A DNA stretch of 64,000 nt from Asparagopsis taxiformis (Eukaryota > Rhodophyta > Florideophyceae > Bonnemaisoniales > Bonnemaisoniaceae). A program made the position numbers and the translations under genes. Shown here one piece after another: positions 42,006-53,700 of this stretch (its first letter is position 1; each line of letters starts with the position of its first letter). The stretch lies in NCBI GenBank assembly GCA_030407315.1, contig JALQPE010000193.1:62001-126000 (forward strand). Direction: 5' to 3'. The notes below the pieces were generated by a model. It was not told the origin of the DNA, made no database searches, and saw only the letters and a list, made by a program, of their open reading frames with translations.

Positions 42006-43355
42006 ATGCCGGCCCAGCTTTACACGCACTGTGCCATCTGCTCTTCTTCGTCACCCTCATATCATCTGTTTCCAAAAATGTCCGCAGATACCGTGTCATC
42101 CGACGACCCCGCTGCTCAACTCGACCTCGGCTTCGAGAAAGCTGTCAAACGCTATCTGGATGCTTGGCAGCATAACGGTGTAACCAACCCTTCTTCCCCA
42201 GAAATCCAACCTACTCTGCATTCATCCGAGCTCTTCTTCGACAATCCCCCTCCCATTACGCCGCGCTGCAGCGTATGCACTGCAACAATGCCGACAATGC
42301 AAGCCCTCTGTCACCATATGACGCAGCAGCATGCGCATCTTGCAGCCGAATATGCATCGCTCATGCCACCATTTCGCGCGCAGTCCACGTCGTTCTGCGA
42401 GCTCTGCAAAGTGTCATGCGACACCCCCGCACAGCTCGCCACACATATGGAGGGGCAGAAGCATCGCAAGAAAGCAGAGTGGCAACGAGCGTTTGCGTCC
42501 GCATCTGCCACCTTTGAATCTCAAGGTATTCAATATACCGATTCGGTTTGGTCATGCGCCTTTTGTTACACCACATTGAACGGTCAAAAAGCAGTCATGC
42601 AGCACATCGAGGGGAATCGACATAAGCGTGCTAGGGATGCTGCTTTGTTTCGTAACTCGCAGAATGAAGCAATGGTGCCAACACAGCAGCAGCACCACTT
42701 GCCGTTGACATTTCTGCAGGCTGCTGAAACTTCAGTGCCCTTATCATCCGATTCTACCGTGCACTCACTGGACCCTTGTCTACGCCCCGGACCGAGCATG
42801 CCGAGACCGAGACACCCCAATGCAACGACCCCCAACTTTCCGTGCACCATATGTAACGTAAGTTGTAATTCGCTCGAATCGCTTTCGTTGCATCTTTCTA
42901 GTGCCAAACATATACGCAAAGCGCAGTTGCAATCGAATCCAGATTCACCAGTACCGGTGTTGAAATGTGACGACTGCTTTATGTCCTTCTCTTCAGCTGA
43001 CAATCTCAACATGCATCTCTCCAGTGCGAAGCACAAACGAAGCGTGGCCAATGCGACGGGCGACGGCGGCTATGAAGCGGAGTTCTCATGCAATGTGTGC
43101 AATATAATTTGCACGGCGGCTGAAAATTTGGCCGATCACCTTGCTAGTGCCAAACATAAGCGGCGCGTAACGTTAAAGGCGGAAGTGAGCGCAAGGGCAA
43201 ACGAGAATGATCCAGATATACGAGAGCTATATTGTAAAATTTGTGACGTATCGTGCTGCGCTATAGAAAACTTCAATGCGCACCTCAACGGCAAACAGCA
43301 CGCGAAAAAAGTGCGCATGAATGCTGCAGAAGCGGCGCAAGCTACTGAACAGTGA
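42006..43355 (+). CDS. Multi-zinc-finger protein, U1/ZFR-type C2H2 fingers
   Basis: 449 residues. Seven C2H2 fingers are visible, most of the U1-like form with C-x2-C...H-x5-H and a Leu/His-rich helix ending in KH(K/R)K or similar: CSVCTATMPTM, CELCKVSCDTPAQLATHMEGQKHRKKA, CAFCYTTLNGQKAVMQHIEGNRHKR, CTICNVSCNSLESLSLHLSSAKH, CDDCFMSFSSADNLNMHL, CNVCNIICTAAENLADHL and CKICDVSCCAIENFNAHLNGKQH. This is the style of dsRNA-binding proteins such as ZFR and JAZ and of plant C2H2 finger relatives, so RNA binding is more likely than sequence-specific DNA binding. A later in-frame ATG at 42078 is an alternative start. Confidence 0.85.
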   Translation: MPAQLYTHCAICSSSSPSYHLFPKMSADTVSSDDPAAQLDLGFEKAVKRYLDAWQHNGVTNPSSPEIQPTLHSSELFFDNPPPITPRCSVCTATMPTMQALCHHMTQQHAHLAAEYASLMPPFRAQSTSFCELCKVSCDTPAQLATHMEGQKHRKKAEWQRAFASASATFESQGIQYTDSVWSCAFCYTTLNGQKAVMQHIEGNRHKRARDAALFRNSQNEAMVPTQQQHHLPLTFLQAAETSVPLSSDSTVHSLDPCLRPGPSMPRPRHPNATTPNFPCTICNVSCNSLESLSLHLSSAKHIRKAQLQSNPDSPVPVLKCDDCFMSFSSADNLNMHLSSAKHKRSVANATGDGGYEAEFSCNVCNIICTAAENLADHLASAKHKRRVTLKAEVSARANENDPDIRELYCKICDVSCCAIENFNAHLNGKQHAKKVRMNAAEAAQATEQ

Positions 43356-43496
43356 AATTGAATAACGAAGCGGTCGAGCTCGAGACCATTTGATGAATGC
43401 AACAACAAAGTGATCGATGACTTTTTTTTATTGGCGAGACAACGCAATCGAGAGCAAACGTGCAACAGGCATGTGCGAGCTACGCCGGCAATAGTC

Positions 43497-44318
43497 TCAA
43501 TCTAGGCGGGTGTAAATGTATAGAGTACCGCGCTTAGATCTGGAGATGCGTAGTTTCTCGTCTAAATAGTATGTATCTATGTAGGCCTCGGGTGTCGTAT
43601 TACGCAGTCGAGTCAAAATCTGTTCGACAGGAATATCGAAAGAAACGCCGCCAAGGTCAAGTCTATCCGCAATCTTGCCGCCTGTAACCGTCGTAGTCTC
43701 CACAGTGAACTCCAAGCGCTCGGAGCCTACAGGTGTCAAACGGGCGGTGGTCTTAAGTGTACCCGTCGTTACCGGAAATGCAACAACATCCACTTCGGTC
43801 TCTAATTTACCATCGTCCACTGCAATCCGCTGTCGAATCTGGCCGACTTGCAATAACGGAGTAGCGCCGGGCAAAAGAAATGGATTTGTTTTAAACAACT
43901 TTGCTGATGAAAATACAAGCGCCCATGTGCCGTCAATAAGATCTGTCTCAACGGGCGATGGGTAAGGATTAAGCTCCTCAAGTGACATGACGAGATCATC
44001 CATAGTGGACAATTGAGACTCGGACGCCGACTGCCCTCGGCTGGTCAGCGCGGCCAATTGCAACAAACGCGCGATGAGATCGGTGCGTTTTGAATGTTCC
44101 GAAGCTGGTTCAACTGATTGGGTAGCCTCTGCTGCTGGAACGTACGTGTCTGATGGCGCCTCATCTTGTGCGGGGTCACCTTCCTGCATGGAAAACGCTG
44201 CGCGTGCGGAGCGGCGACGCACATGACGCAAGGGCTTGTTGATGAGGTTTGATGTCAGACATGGTGCGAGTTGACGGGAGGGCAGTGCCAGTGCTGTGAT
44301 GAATGCTTGCGAATTCAT
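43497..44318 (-). CDS. Plastid lipid-associated protein / fibrillin
   Basis: PAP/fibrillin family protein of plastid lipid bodies (plastoglobules). Start taken at 44318 (273 residues), where MNSQAFITALALPSRQLAPC begins a transit-peptide-like N-terminus; an upstream ATG at 44372 is also possible, and the frame is open still further. The fibrillin hallmark is DLIDGTWALVFSSAKLFKTNPFLLPG near the middle, then a beta-barrel with GSERLEFTVETTTVTGGKIADRLDLGGVSFDIPVEQIL and a C-terminal TYYLDEKLRISRSKRGTLYIYTR motif with the conserved Asp/Arg/Tyr. Divergent from the RNase H gene, with about 280 bp between starts. Confidence 0.9.
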   Translation of the reverse strand: MNSQAFITALALPSRQLAPCLTSNLINKPLRHVRRRSARAAFSMQEGDPAQDEAPSDTYVPAAEATQSVEPASEHSKRTDLIARLLQLAALTSRGQSASESQLSTMDDLVMSLEELNPYPSPVETDLIDGTWALVFSSAKLFKTNPFLLPGATPLLQVGQIRQRIAVDDGKLETEVDVVAFPVTTGTLKTTARLTPVGSERLEFTVETTTVTGGKIADRLDLGGVSFDIPVEQILTRLRNTTPEAYIDTYYLDEKLRISRSKRGTLYIYTRLD

Positions 44319-44598
44319 GTTTAAGATAGACGGTTGGGGCGTTGCGTTGGAGGGACGAATGTGAGCTGCCATGAACAAGATTCGGTAGTATACCAACGTG
44401 GTGGAGATTTGTGTCGAAAGATGCGAGTGGATGGTTGGTTGAAAAGATTTGTTTGTTTTGATTTTTTTATCATTGAGCCATTCTCTCATTCGCACACAAT
44501 TCCATTATTGGTTCGTTGTCACCACGACCTTTTTCACTCGCGTCAAAGACGCGCCCGTCTCTTCGTTGTTCTACTTGATCTACGGCCGTCCATTTGCA

Positions 44599-45087
44599 AT
44601 GCTCTTTCGAACTGCACCGCTGCGAACCTCTTTCAAACTGTTCACGGATGGTGCAAGCCGCGGAAATCCCGGTCCAGCAGGCGCGGGAGCAACTCTACTC
44701 TGTCCAAACGACACGCCAACTGCACACCTCTACGCTTATCTCGGCCACTGCACCAACAACGAAGCTGAATATCACGCATGTCTGAAGGGACTCTGCATGG
44801 CGCAAGCCTTACATGTATCGCGTCTAACCGTAATGTCCGACAGTCAACTTGTAGTCCGTCAAATGGATGGTACATATCTCGTACAGAGCCCGCGTCTCAA
44901 AGCACTTCACTCACGTCTCAAACGCGCTGTAGCCAATTTCGAACATGTATCATTCCGTTTTGTGAACCGTGAACAAAACCAAGTTGCAGATCGACTTGCT
45001 AATCAGGCTATCGATACTCGAGCACCCTTCCATATGTTTGTTCAACAACAGCCCTCCAAACCTTTTGTACGCATATGCGACAGCTGA
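44599..45087 (+). CDS. Ribonuclease HI, bacterial/archaeal-type single domain
   Basis: 162 residues from the first ATG at 44599, the usual length of RnhA. It degrades the RNA strand of RNA-DNA hybrids and can remove primers. The catalytic Asp-Glu-Asp-Asp set is visible: LFTDGASRGNPGPAG, NNEAEYHACLKG, VMSDSQLVVRQM and NQVADRLANQAID. The GASRGNPGPAGAGATL opening is that of the YpdQ/RnhA-like clade, not the eukaryotic RNH1 (no hybrid-binding domain). Only a short N-terminus precedes the core (MLFRTAPLRTSFK), so organelle targeting is uncertain. Stop codons of this gene and the convergent methyltransferase gene are only 21 bp apart. Confidence 0.93.
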   Translation: MLFRTAPLRTSFKLFTDGASRGNPGPAGAGATLLCPNDTPTAHLYAYLGHCTNNEAEYHACLKGLCMAQALHVSRLTVMSDSQLVVRQMDGTYLVQSPRLKALHSRLKRAVANFEHVSFRFVNREQNQVADRLANQAIDTRAPFHMFVQQQPSKPFVRICDS

Positions 45088-45108
45088 TGTTACGCTGCCC
45101 ATCGGCAC

Positions 45109-45861
45109 TCAATGTATTCGCTCACACGTCAACAATTTCGGTGCAGTATTCCGATTCGGGTACGAAACCCAGCTACAACTCCACGTCTTCGCACATAGCT
45201 GCCGTGCCCATTCATTCACACTCTTCTCCTCATCTACTCCACCCTCATGTCCTAGATAAGCCATCACTGATATCACCCCACCGACAGCGACAAGTTTTTC
45301 TGCGCTTTCCAAACTTTTCAGAGTGCTACCAGGCTTGGTTACAATGTCACGCTTACCCCCAGGATACCACCCAAGGTTGTACGTAATACAACATACGCTA
45401 CCTTCCGCTAACCCAAGCACTCCTAAATCCTCGTGGCTCTCACATCGCGCATCCAATTGAGCCAGATCCATCTCGCGGGCCATGTTATATTTCTCAACAG
45501 TTTCATCGATAGCTGTCTGTTGGATATCGAATGCGTAAACTCTTCCACGCGGTCCCATCATGCGTGCCAAGGTTAGAGTATCCGTTCCGCGCCCAGATGT
45601 GGCGTCAATGGCTATGTAGATTTGAGTTCGTGTAAAGGCCGCAAACCAAGTGCTACGTGCAAGTAGTCGGCTATGTCGAAGCTTTTCGAGTGTAGCACCA
45701 GTATACTCTGCGATTTCTGCCTGAGCTGTGGTAACATGCCGAGTTGTAGCAGCTTTACAAACGTGCTTGGTCTGGGAGGGTTTGAATAGTGCATCCGAGA
45801 AAATCCGAGTCATGCCCGGTACAGAATGTGATGCAGTCAGAAAAGCTGATGCCGATCTCAT
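45109..45861 (-). CDS. YtqB-type SAM-dependent methyltransferase (putative rRNA methylase)
   Basis: 250 residues. Rossmann SAM-binding region: IAIDATSGRGTDTLTLARMMG and VYAFDIQQTAIDETVEKY, followed by the family motif ITYNLGWYPGGKRDIVTKPGSTLKSL, which distinguishes the YtqB/putative rRNA methylase family. The N-terminal 60 residues (MRSASAFLTASHSV...) could be an organelle leader. The Bacillus YtqB homologue is small and of debated substrate; the rRNA role is inferred from the family name. Convergent with the RNase H gene. Confidence 0.82.
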   Translation of the reverse strand: MRSASAFLTASHSVPGMTRIFSDALFKPSQTKHVCKAATTRHVTTAQAEIAEYTGATLEKLRHSRLLARSTWFAAFTRTQIYIAIDATSGRGTDTLTLARMMGPRGRVYAFDIQQTAIDETVEKYNMAREMDLAQLDARCESHEDLGVLGLAEGSVCCITYNLGWYPGGKRDIVTKPGSTLKSLESAEKLVAVGGVISVMAYLGHEGGVDEEKSVNEWARQLCAKTWSCSWVSYPNRNTAPKLLTCERIH

Positions 45862-46072
45862 AGTGTTCGCTGCGTCCTGCGAAGGTTGTCAATGGCAGGA
45901 AACAATACGGACGAAGTCAGGTTCATTCGGATCACACTCTTCGTTGACGTTCTCGCATAGCAGACGTCGATCCAGATACATCAGCGCATCATTGATATAC
46001 AGTATCTACACGTGTTTATCGGAATGACTCAAGATCGAAGGAAGCAAATTTTGCAAGTGATCCATCTTGTAA

Positions 46073-47142
46073 ATGAATCAATCTGTGCAGTGGAGCTCAA
46101 CATCAATTGAAGTCCCCATGCAAACCCCCCGTCTTGCCTTTACTCATTCGCTTCCATCAACGGTCTTCCACGGTCAACGTCATATAACGCGCCAATCATT
46201 TCGAACACGAGCAAACGCACGTGTACTCCATCGCCCTTACCATCTCAAAATGTCCACTGATGCTTCCTTCAAAATAGCTCTCTGTCAAACACCTGTCATA
46301 AACGACAAGTCCACCAACCTGTCCGTTGCGAAAGACTATCTCCGCCGAGCTAAAGAGGGCGGCGCTAAATTGGCCGTTCTTCCCGAATGTTTCAACTGCC
46401 CATACAGCACGCTTTCCTTCGCCGAATTTGCGGAGCGTCTTCCAGAACCCGATACCGATGATGCTGCATTATCTAAACACGACTCTCCAAGTCTCTCCAT
46501 GCTGCAGAAAGTTGCGATGGAAACCGGCATGTACGTCATCGGAGGTTCTATCCCTGAAATGACATCCGACGGCCGAATCTTCAACACCTCACTCTCAATC
46601 CGCCGGACGGTACATTGGTTGCTAAACACCGCAAAGCCCATCTTTTTGATATTGATGTACCAGGCGGTATCCGTTTCAAAGAATCGGACGTATTGTCCGC
46701 CGGTGGTTCGGCAACGAGTTTCAAAGCGGACGAGCTTGGATGCACAATCGGTGTGGCTATATGCTATGATGTTCGCTTTCCAGAACTCGCGATGATCCAG
46801 GCAAGAGACTTTGGCGCTAAACTTCTCGTTTACCCCGGTGCGTTTAACCTTACGACTGGTCCGGCACATTGGGAACTCTTACTGCGCGCACGTGCGTTGG
46901 ACAATCAGCTTTTCGTTGCTGCTTGCTCACCGGCTAGGAACGAAAGTGGGGAGGGATATCAGGCGTGGGGACATTCGACAATCGTGGACCCGTGGGGTGA
47001 GGTCATTGCAACCTGTGATGAGAAGGAGGGCATTGTATTTGGAGATGTGGATTTGACCAGAGTTGACTCTGTTAGGCAATCTATTCCGACTGGGAAGCAG
47101 AGACGGGAGGATATTTATAAACTTTCTCATGTCGAGAAATGA
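46073..47142 (+). CDS. NIT2: NIT2-type omega-amidase (nitrilase superfamily), one frameshift
   Basis: C-N hydrolase that converts 2-oxoglutaramate to 2-oxoglutarate. The protein is split between two frames that overlap at about 46590-46600: 46073 to about 46597 and from there to 47142. Frame 1 ends ...RIFNTSL; frame 2 resumes [23 protein letters not shown]. The joined length is 1070 nt, one short of a multiple of three, so a single base appears deleted. Catalytic residues fit the Glu-Lys-Cys triad: [15 protein letters not shown] and [10 protein letters not shown]. The first ATG is at 46073; a leader of about 60 residues (Arg/Ser/His-rich) may target an organelle, with the core starting [13 protein letters not shown] at 46250. 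Convergent with HACD, with 6 bp between stops. Confidence 0.85.
46592..46600 (+). other. Apparent single-base deletion in NIT2
   Basis: NTSL in one frame is followed by NPPDGT in another. One base is missing in the CTCTCAATC stretch. Polarity is the same as in ligA 3.1 kb away (one base lost). There is no homopolymer, but a CT dinucleotide run (ctcactctc) is present. Confidence 0.65.
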
Positions 47143-47148
47143 GCTTAG

Positions 47149-47781
47149 TTACTGCAACTTTTTTCTGCGCTGGCGCACCATGTGCATGAACATGAAGGGA
47201 CCAAAATAGAAATATGTTACGAGTACACAGCGGTTCCAGACACCAAAATCAAATGCAAAGTTGTATGTGTTTGGGAGACGGATTGAGTATAGTTCATGTT
47301 GATCGATATATGGTAAGGTGATGTAGTATACAAGCCACTCGCAGGCGATCCCAACCGGGTACAAAATGTAGAACATTGAATAACGCAGCCACAACAATGT
47401 TTGATTATGCATGGTATCCTGCACAATATAGAAAGCGTAGCGGAGCACATCGGCGGCAGCCCAGGTGGAGAAAAGGAGACGAGTAATCCAAACAACTTGC
47501 ACGAAATGCACTTGCGCAATGATGTATACCAATAAAACGTAGCGACCCAAACATTGAATGAATGTTGTTGAGACGGCACCACCCGCTAGACCAACTGCTG
47601 CATGAACTACCTCCATCCACGCAAGAGCTTGGCCATTGTAAACATGTTTGAATGTCGAATCATAGATTTTCGACGGGGTTGATGAGTTGAGCAATTCACG
47701 CGTGATGTTGAACAGCACTGTTGTCCAAATGGAGAGTTGTATTGCGTTGTAACAGAGCAAGTATAACTTTCCCAAGTGCAT
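47149..47781 (-). CDS. PHS1: 3-hydroxyacyl-CoA dehydratase (HACD/PHS1/PAS2)
   Basis: ER membrane enzyme that dehydrates 3-hydroxyacyl-CoA in very-long-chain fatty acid elongation. 210 residues, typical length for yeast Phs1 (217). Multiple hydrophobic helices. The catalytic Tyr and Glu are in WLRYSMFYILYPVGIACEWLVYY. Other family words: MHLGKLYLLCYNAIQLSIW near the start, VVHAAVGLAGG, QVWWI-like QVVWITRLLF, and the C-terminal MRQRRKK-like basic end (HMVRQRRKKLQ). Start at first ATG. Divergent from ligA, 205 bp between starts. Together with LCB2 it gives two enzymes of sphingolipid/VLCFA metabolism in the window. Confidence 0.93.
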   Translation of the reverse strand: MHLGKLYLLCYNAIQLSIWTTVLFNITRELLNSSTPSKIYDSTFKHVYNGQALAWMEVVHAAVGLAGGAVSTTFIQCLGRYVLLVYIIAQVHFVQVVWITRLLFSTWAAADVLRYAFYIVQDTMHNQTLLWLRYSMFYILYPVGIACEWLVYYITLPYIDQHELYSIRLPNTYNFAFDFGVWNRCVLVTYFYFGPFMFMHMVRQRRKKLQ

Positions 47782-47824
47782 GATTCAACGCGTTGACACA
47801 ACAGCAAAGCCAAGTCGGAGTTGA

Positions 47825-50706
<2,882 letters not shown>

Positions 50707-50768
50707 AAATCCAAGTCTAATTGCTCATTATATACTCTACTGTCGTTTATTAACATGTACATACAAAT

Positions 50769-53700
50769 TCACAGCACTAGAGCCTTTGCCAAGTTTTTAA
50801 ACATATCAGCAACTTCGATAAAGCTGAACAACGGCTTGTCCTCATTCTGGAAAACGTGGTTCTTCAATCGTTCCCGTGCCATGCTCCGCATCCAGAATCG
50901 TCCTGTTCCAATTCTGCAATCATCACTGCTACCCAGAGCTTCTATCTCAACTCTCACAACTACGCTTCCAGACGATACACCCTCAACATTGACGCGCAAA
51001 TTGACAGATGCATCGTCTTCAAGAGCGCTCAAGTTTGTCAGTATACCATTATCCATCCTCACAATTTGGAAGTCGTCGTTGCTCTTTAGCACGTGCTTAG
51101 CTCCAACCAATGCAGCACGCGACATCCATCGTAACAATTCACCACCATCATAGGTACTGTCAGTGGTGATATTGCTCCCACACATGTTCTCCGAAATTTC
51201 ATAACATGATGTGCTCTGTAGATCTTTTCCTAAAACAACTGCCCTGTTAGAGGCGTCGGTACATGACGAGGAGGCATCCTCCAGCTTTGCCCTTGTTACT
51301 TCAACCAATTTTTGAGCCTTCTTCGTCTTAATTACAATGGGCTCCAATACAACATTTGTGGTGAAGGATACCGCTACGTTTCCGATTGATCTTGGTCTCT
51401 TCCTCGTGCCAGTTGCTGTATTTTCCTTCACCTCTACAAGTACAAAAATTCTGTGATGATCAACAAACGCCACTTGACCTGATACATTGAGGACAATGTT
51501 CTCTTCAGTTATTTTCACCACATCCATGCCACTAAGAGCTTCAAACTGCACATGCGTCTTGGTGTACAACTGTGCGACATCTCCGGCTACGAGGCATACC
51601 ATGTCAAGAAGTGCCGAAAACCCGTCATTAAAGTTCATCTCCATGCCGTTCGACAGATCCATGACTGGACCAATGTCGACTTCAACCGTTGGGACTGAAC
51701 TTCTTGGAGATGCAAAACCCTCATTATCCCTTGCTTCGTTCGGTACATTTTCTGAATTCCATAGAGGCTGAATCACTGATTCTTTCATGGAATATTTCAA
51801 CTCAGGAGCAGCAAGTGAGACATGATCTGCAAGTGGGTCATCCAAGTGACTTCCATTTGTGTTCATGCTATTGTCGGATCGAGTAAGAGCCTCATTTTTC
51901 TCCCAACGGAAATTTTCATCGGTATCGGTGCTTTGGGATGGCCTTGATAAATCTGACCCGCAAGATTCAGTATTATGTCGCCGGGTAGCATATTCGGGAA
52001 AACTAGAGACAGATTCCTGACGAGATACAACTTGCTGCGTTGAAGAGAAGTTTCCTCGCTCTTGCTGCAAAGAGGCCATAGTTCCCTCCCGGCTGTTGCT
52101 TACATCGTTTGAAAAAGCAAGCTCGGACTGATTTACCCTGTTTGACTCTTTGATGGCAGTATTCACAGTAGATACACCAGAATCAATATTCTCCTCAGTC
52201 ACCTCCCTCTCGATCATCGTCCGATGTGGCTCTGCTCTTGCTTGCGCAAGCCTTTCTTTCCAGGTTAGAACTGGTGATTTTGAGTTGTCTCTGTTTGTTA
52301 GCGAATGACGCAGTGCTTCAAACAAAGCCTGATGCTCTTCCTGCTGAGCAGCGTTCAGTGACACTCCTCCAACTACCCGATTTGGTTTCTGTACCGAACT
52401 TTCCGTACGAGTTGGTGCATCAGATTTGTGCTTCATTTCTTCAATAGGCTCAGGCTCGTTTTGCGATTCCTCTTCCACATCACTGTCAGTGACAACAGTG
52501 GTATCCCAATCCGAATCCGGGATATTTTCTTGTTCCCTAGAGGGGTCTTCAGTGATGGGAATACTCATTTTTGCTTCCGACTCTCCCGAAAGCGAACTAG
52601 TCTGCACTCTGACGCCTAACTCTTGTACTGCGTCGGTGGAGTAAACATCCTCTGTAGTTGTTAAAACATTTTCTTCAATGAAGTCTTCTACGAGTTCAGT
52701 ATCTCTGGGCAGGGATAGAGCGTTTTCTTCTTCAGACACAATCAAATCATCGACTTCTATTCCCCCTGACATGTCCATTACATCAGACTTGATCGAAATG
52801 ATCTCCATAGAGAATCCAGAGCGCTTTTCAAGGGCCTGAACCAATTCTGCATAATCACTCGGGAAACGAAGGTTATTTCCAGCATTTTCATAAGAGATGA
52901 CCTCTCCGTTTCCATCGACGGACTTGAGAATGAGAGGAATCCTACACTTCTCAGCCAAAACAGTCTTCTTTGGCCATCTCTTTCTCTTTTCCCCGTTTGA
53001 ATCGATGTATGTCGTTGAGCTGGGCGCAGATGTTGTCACTCCAAGCACTTCAGCAGCAGAACGACGGAGAATTAATATATTCGCGGAACTATAGCGCTGC
53101 TCAGTTTCAACAGCTGTAGCTACAATGGCTTGAACATCATCAACCCTTTGAACATCGTCAATGATAACTTGTGTAGTACCCGATGACTCATGATCCACTT
53201 TGCCCCACACAATGACTCTTGCATCTTCCTGAACAACAAATTCTTCATCGTCAGCAGTTGATCCCTGCTCTGCACTTGAAATCGCTGTAGTTTCTGTTGT
53301 CTCAGAGACCGCAGCTACTGGAACTCCATCAGATATCCTCTGCTCTTCCGACTTCTTGGTACACAATTGCTCAACAATTTCATATGCGCCTGGGAATACA
53401 ATCCCTGCTACTCTGCCACCAGCATCTTCAATGTTCCACTTTGCCATTTTCTTTCCTTTTGCAGTAGTCATCTTCTTCAACTCTGTTATACACGATAGAA
53501 TTATTACCTCCGATCCACTGATTGCAGTTTTCGAGAGCTCATGATTCAAAACTTCAGAATTCTGAGTGTCCTCCTGACTGGAATCCCCAATTAAATGATC
53601 AACACGAGTGCAATCGAGTACACGCCTTACTTCATGAAGATCATAGAGGGGATGTCCAGATGCATAAAATCCCATTGTACCTTTCTCTCCTGCCAACCGC

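Noticed and set aside
46592..46606. Intron explaining the NIT2 frame change
   Set aside because: Conserved residues run to within a few bases of the break on both sides, leaving no room for an intron.
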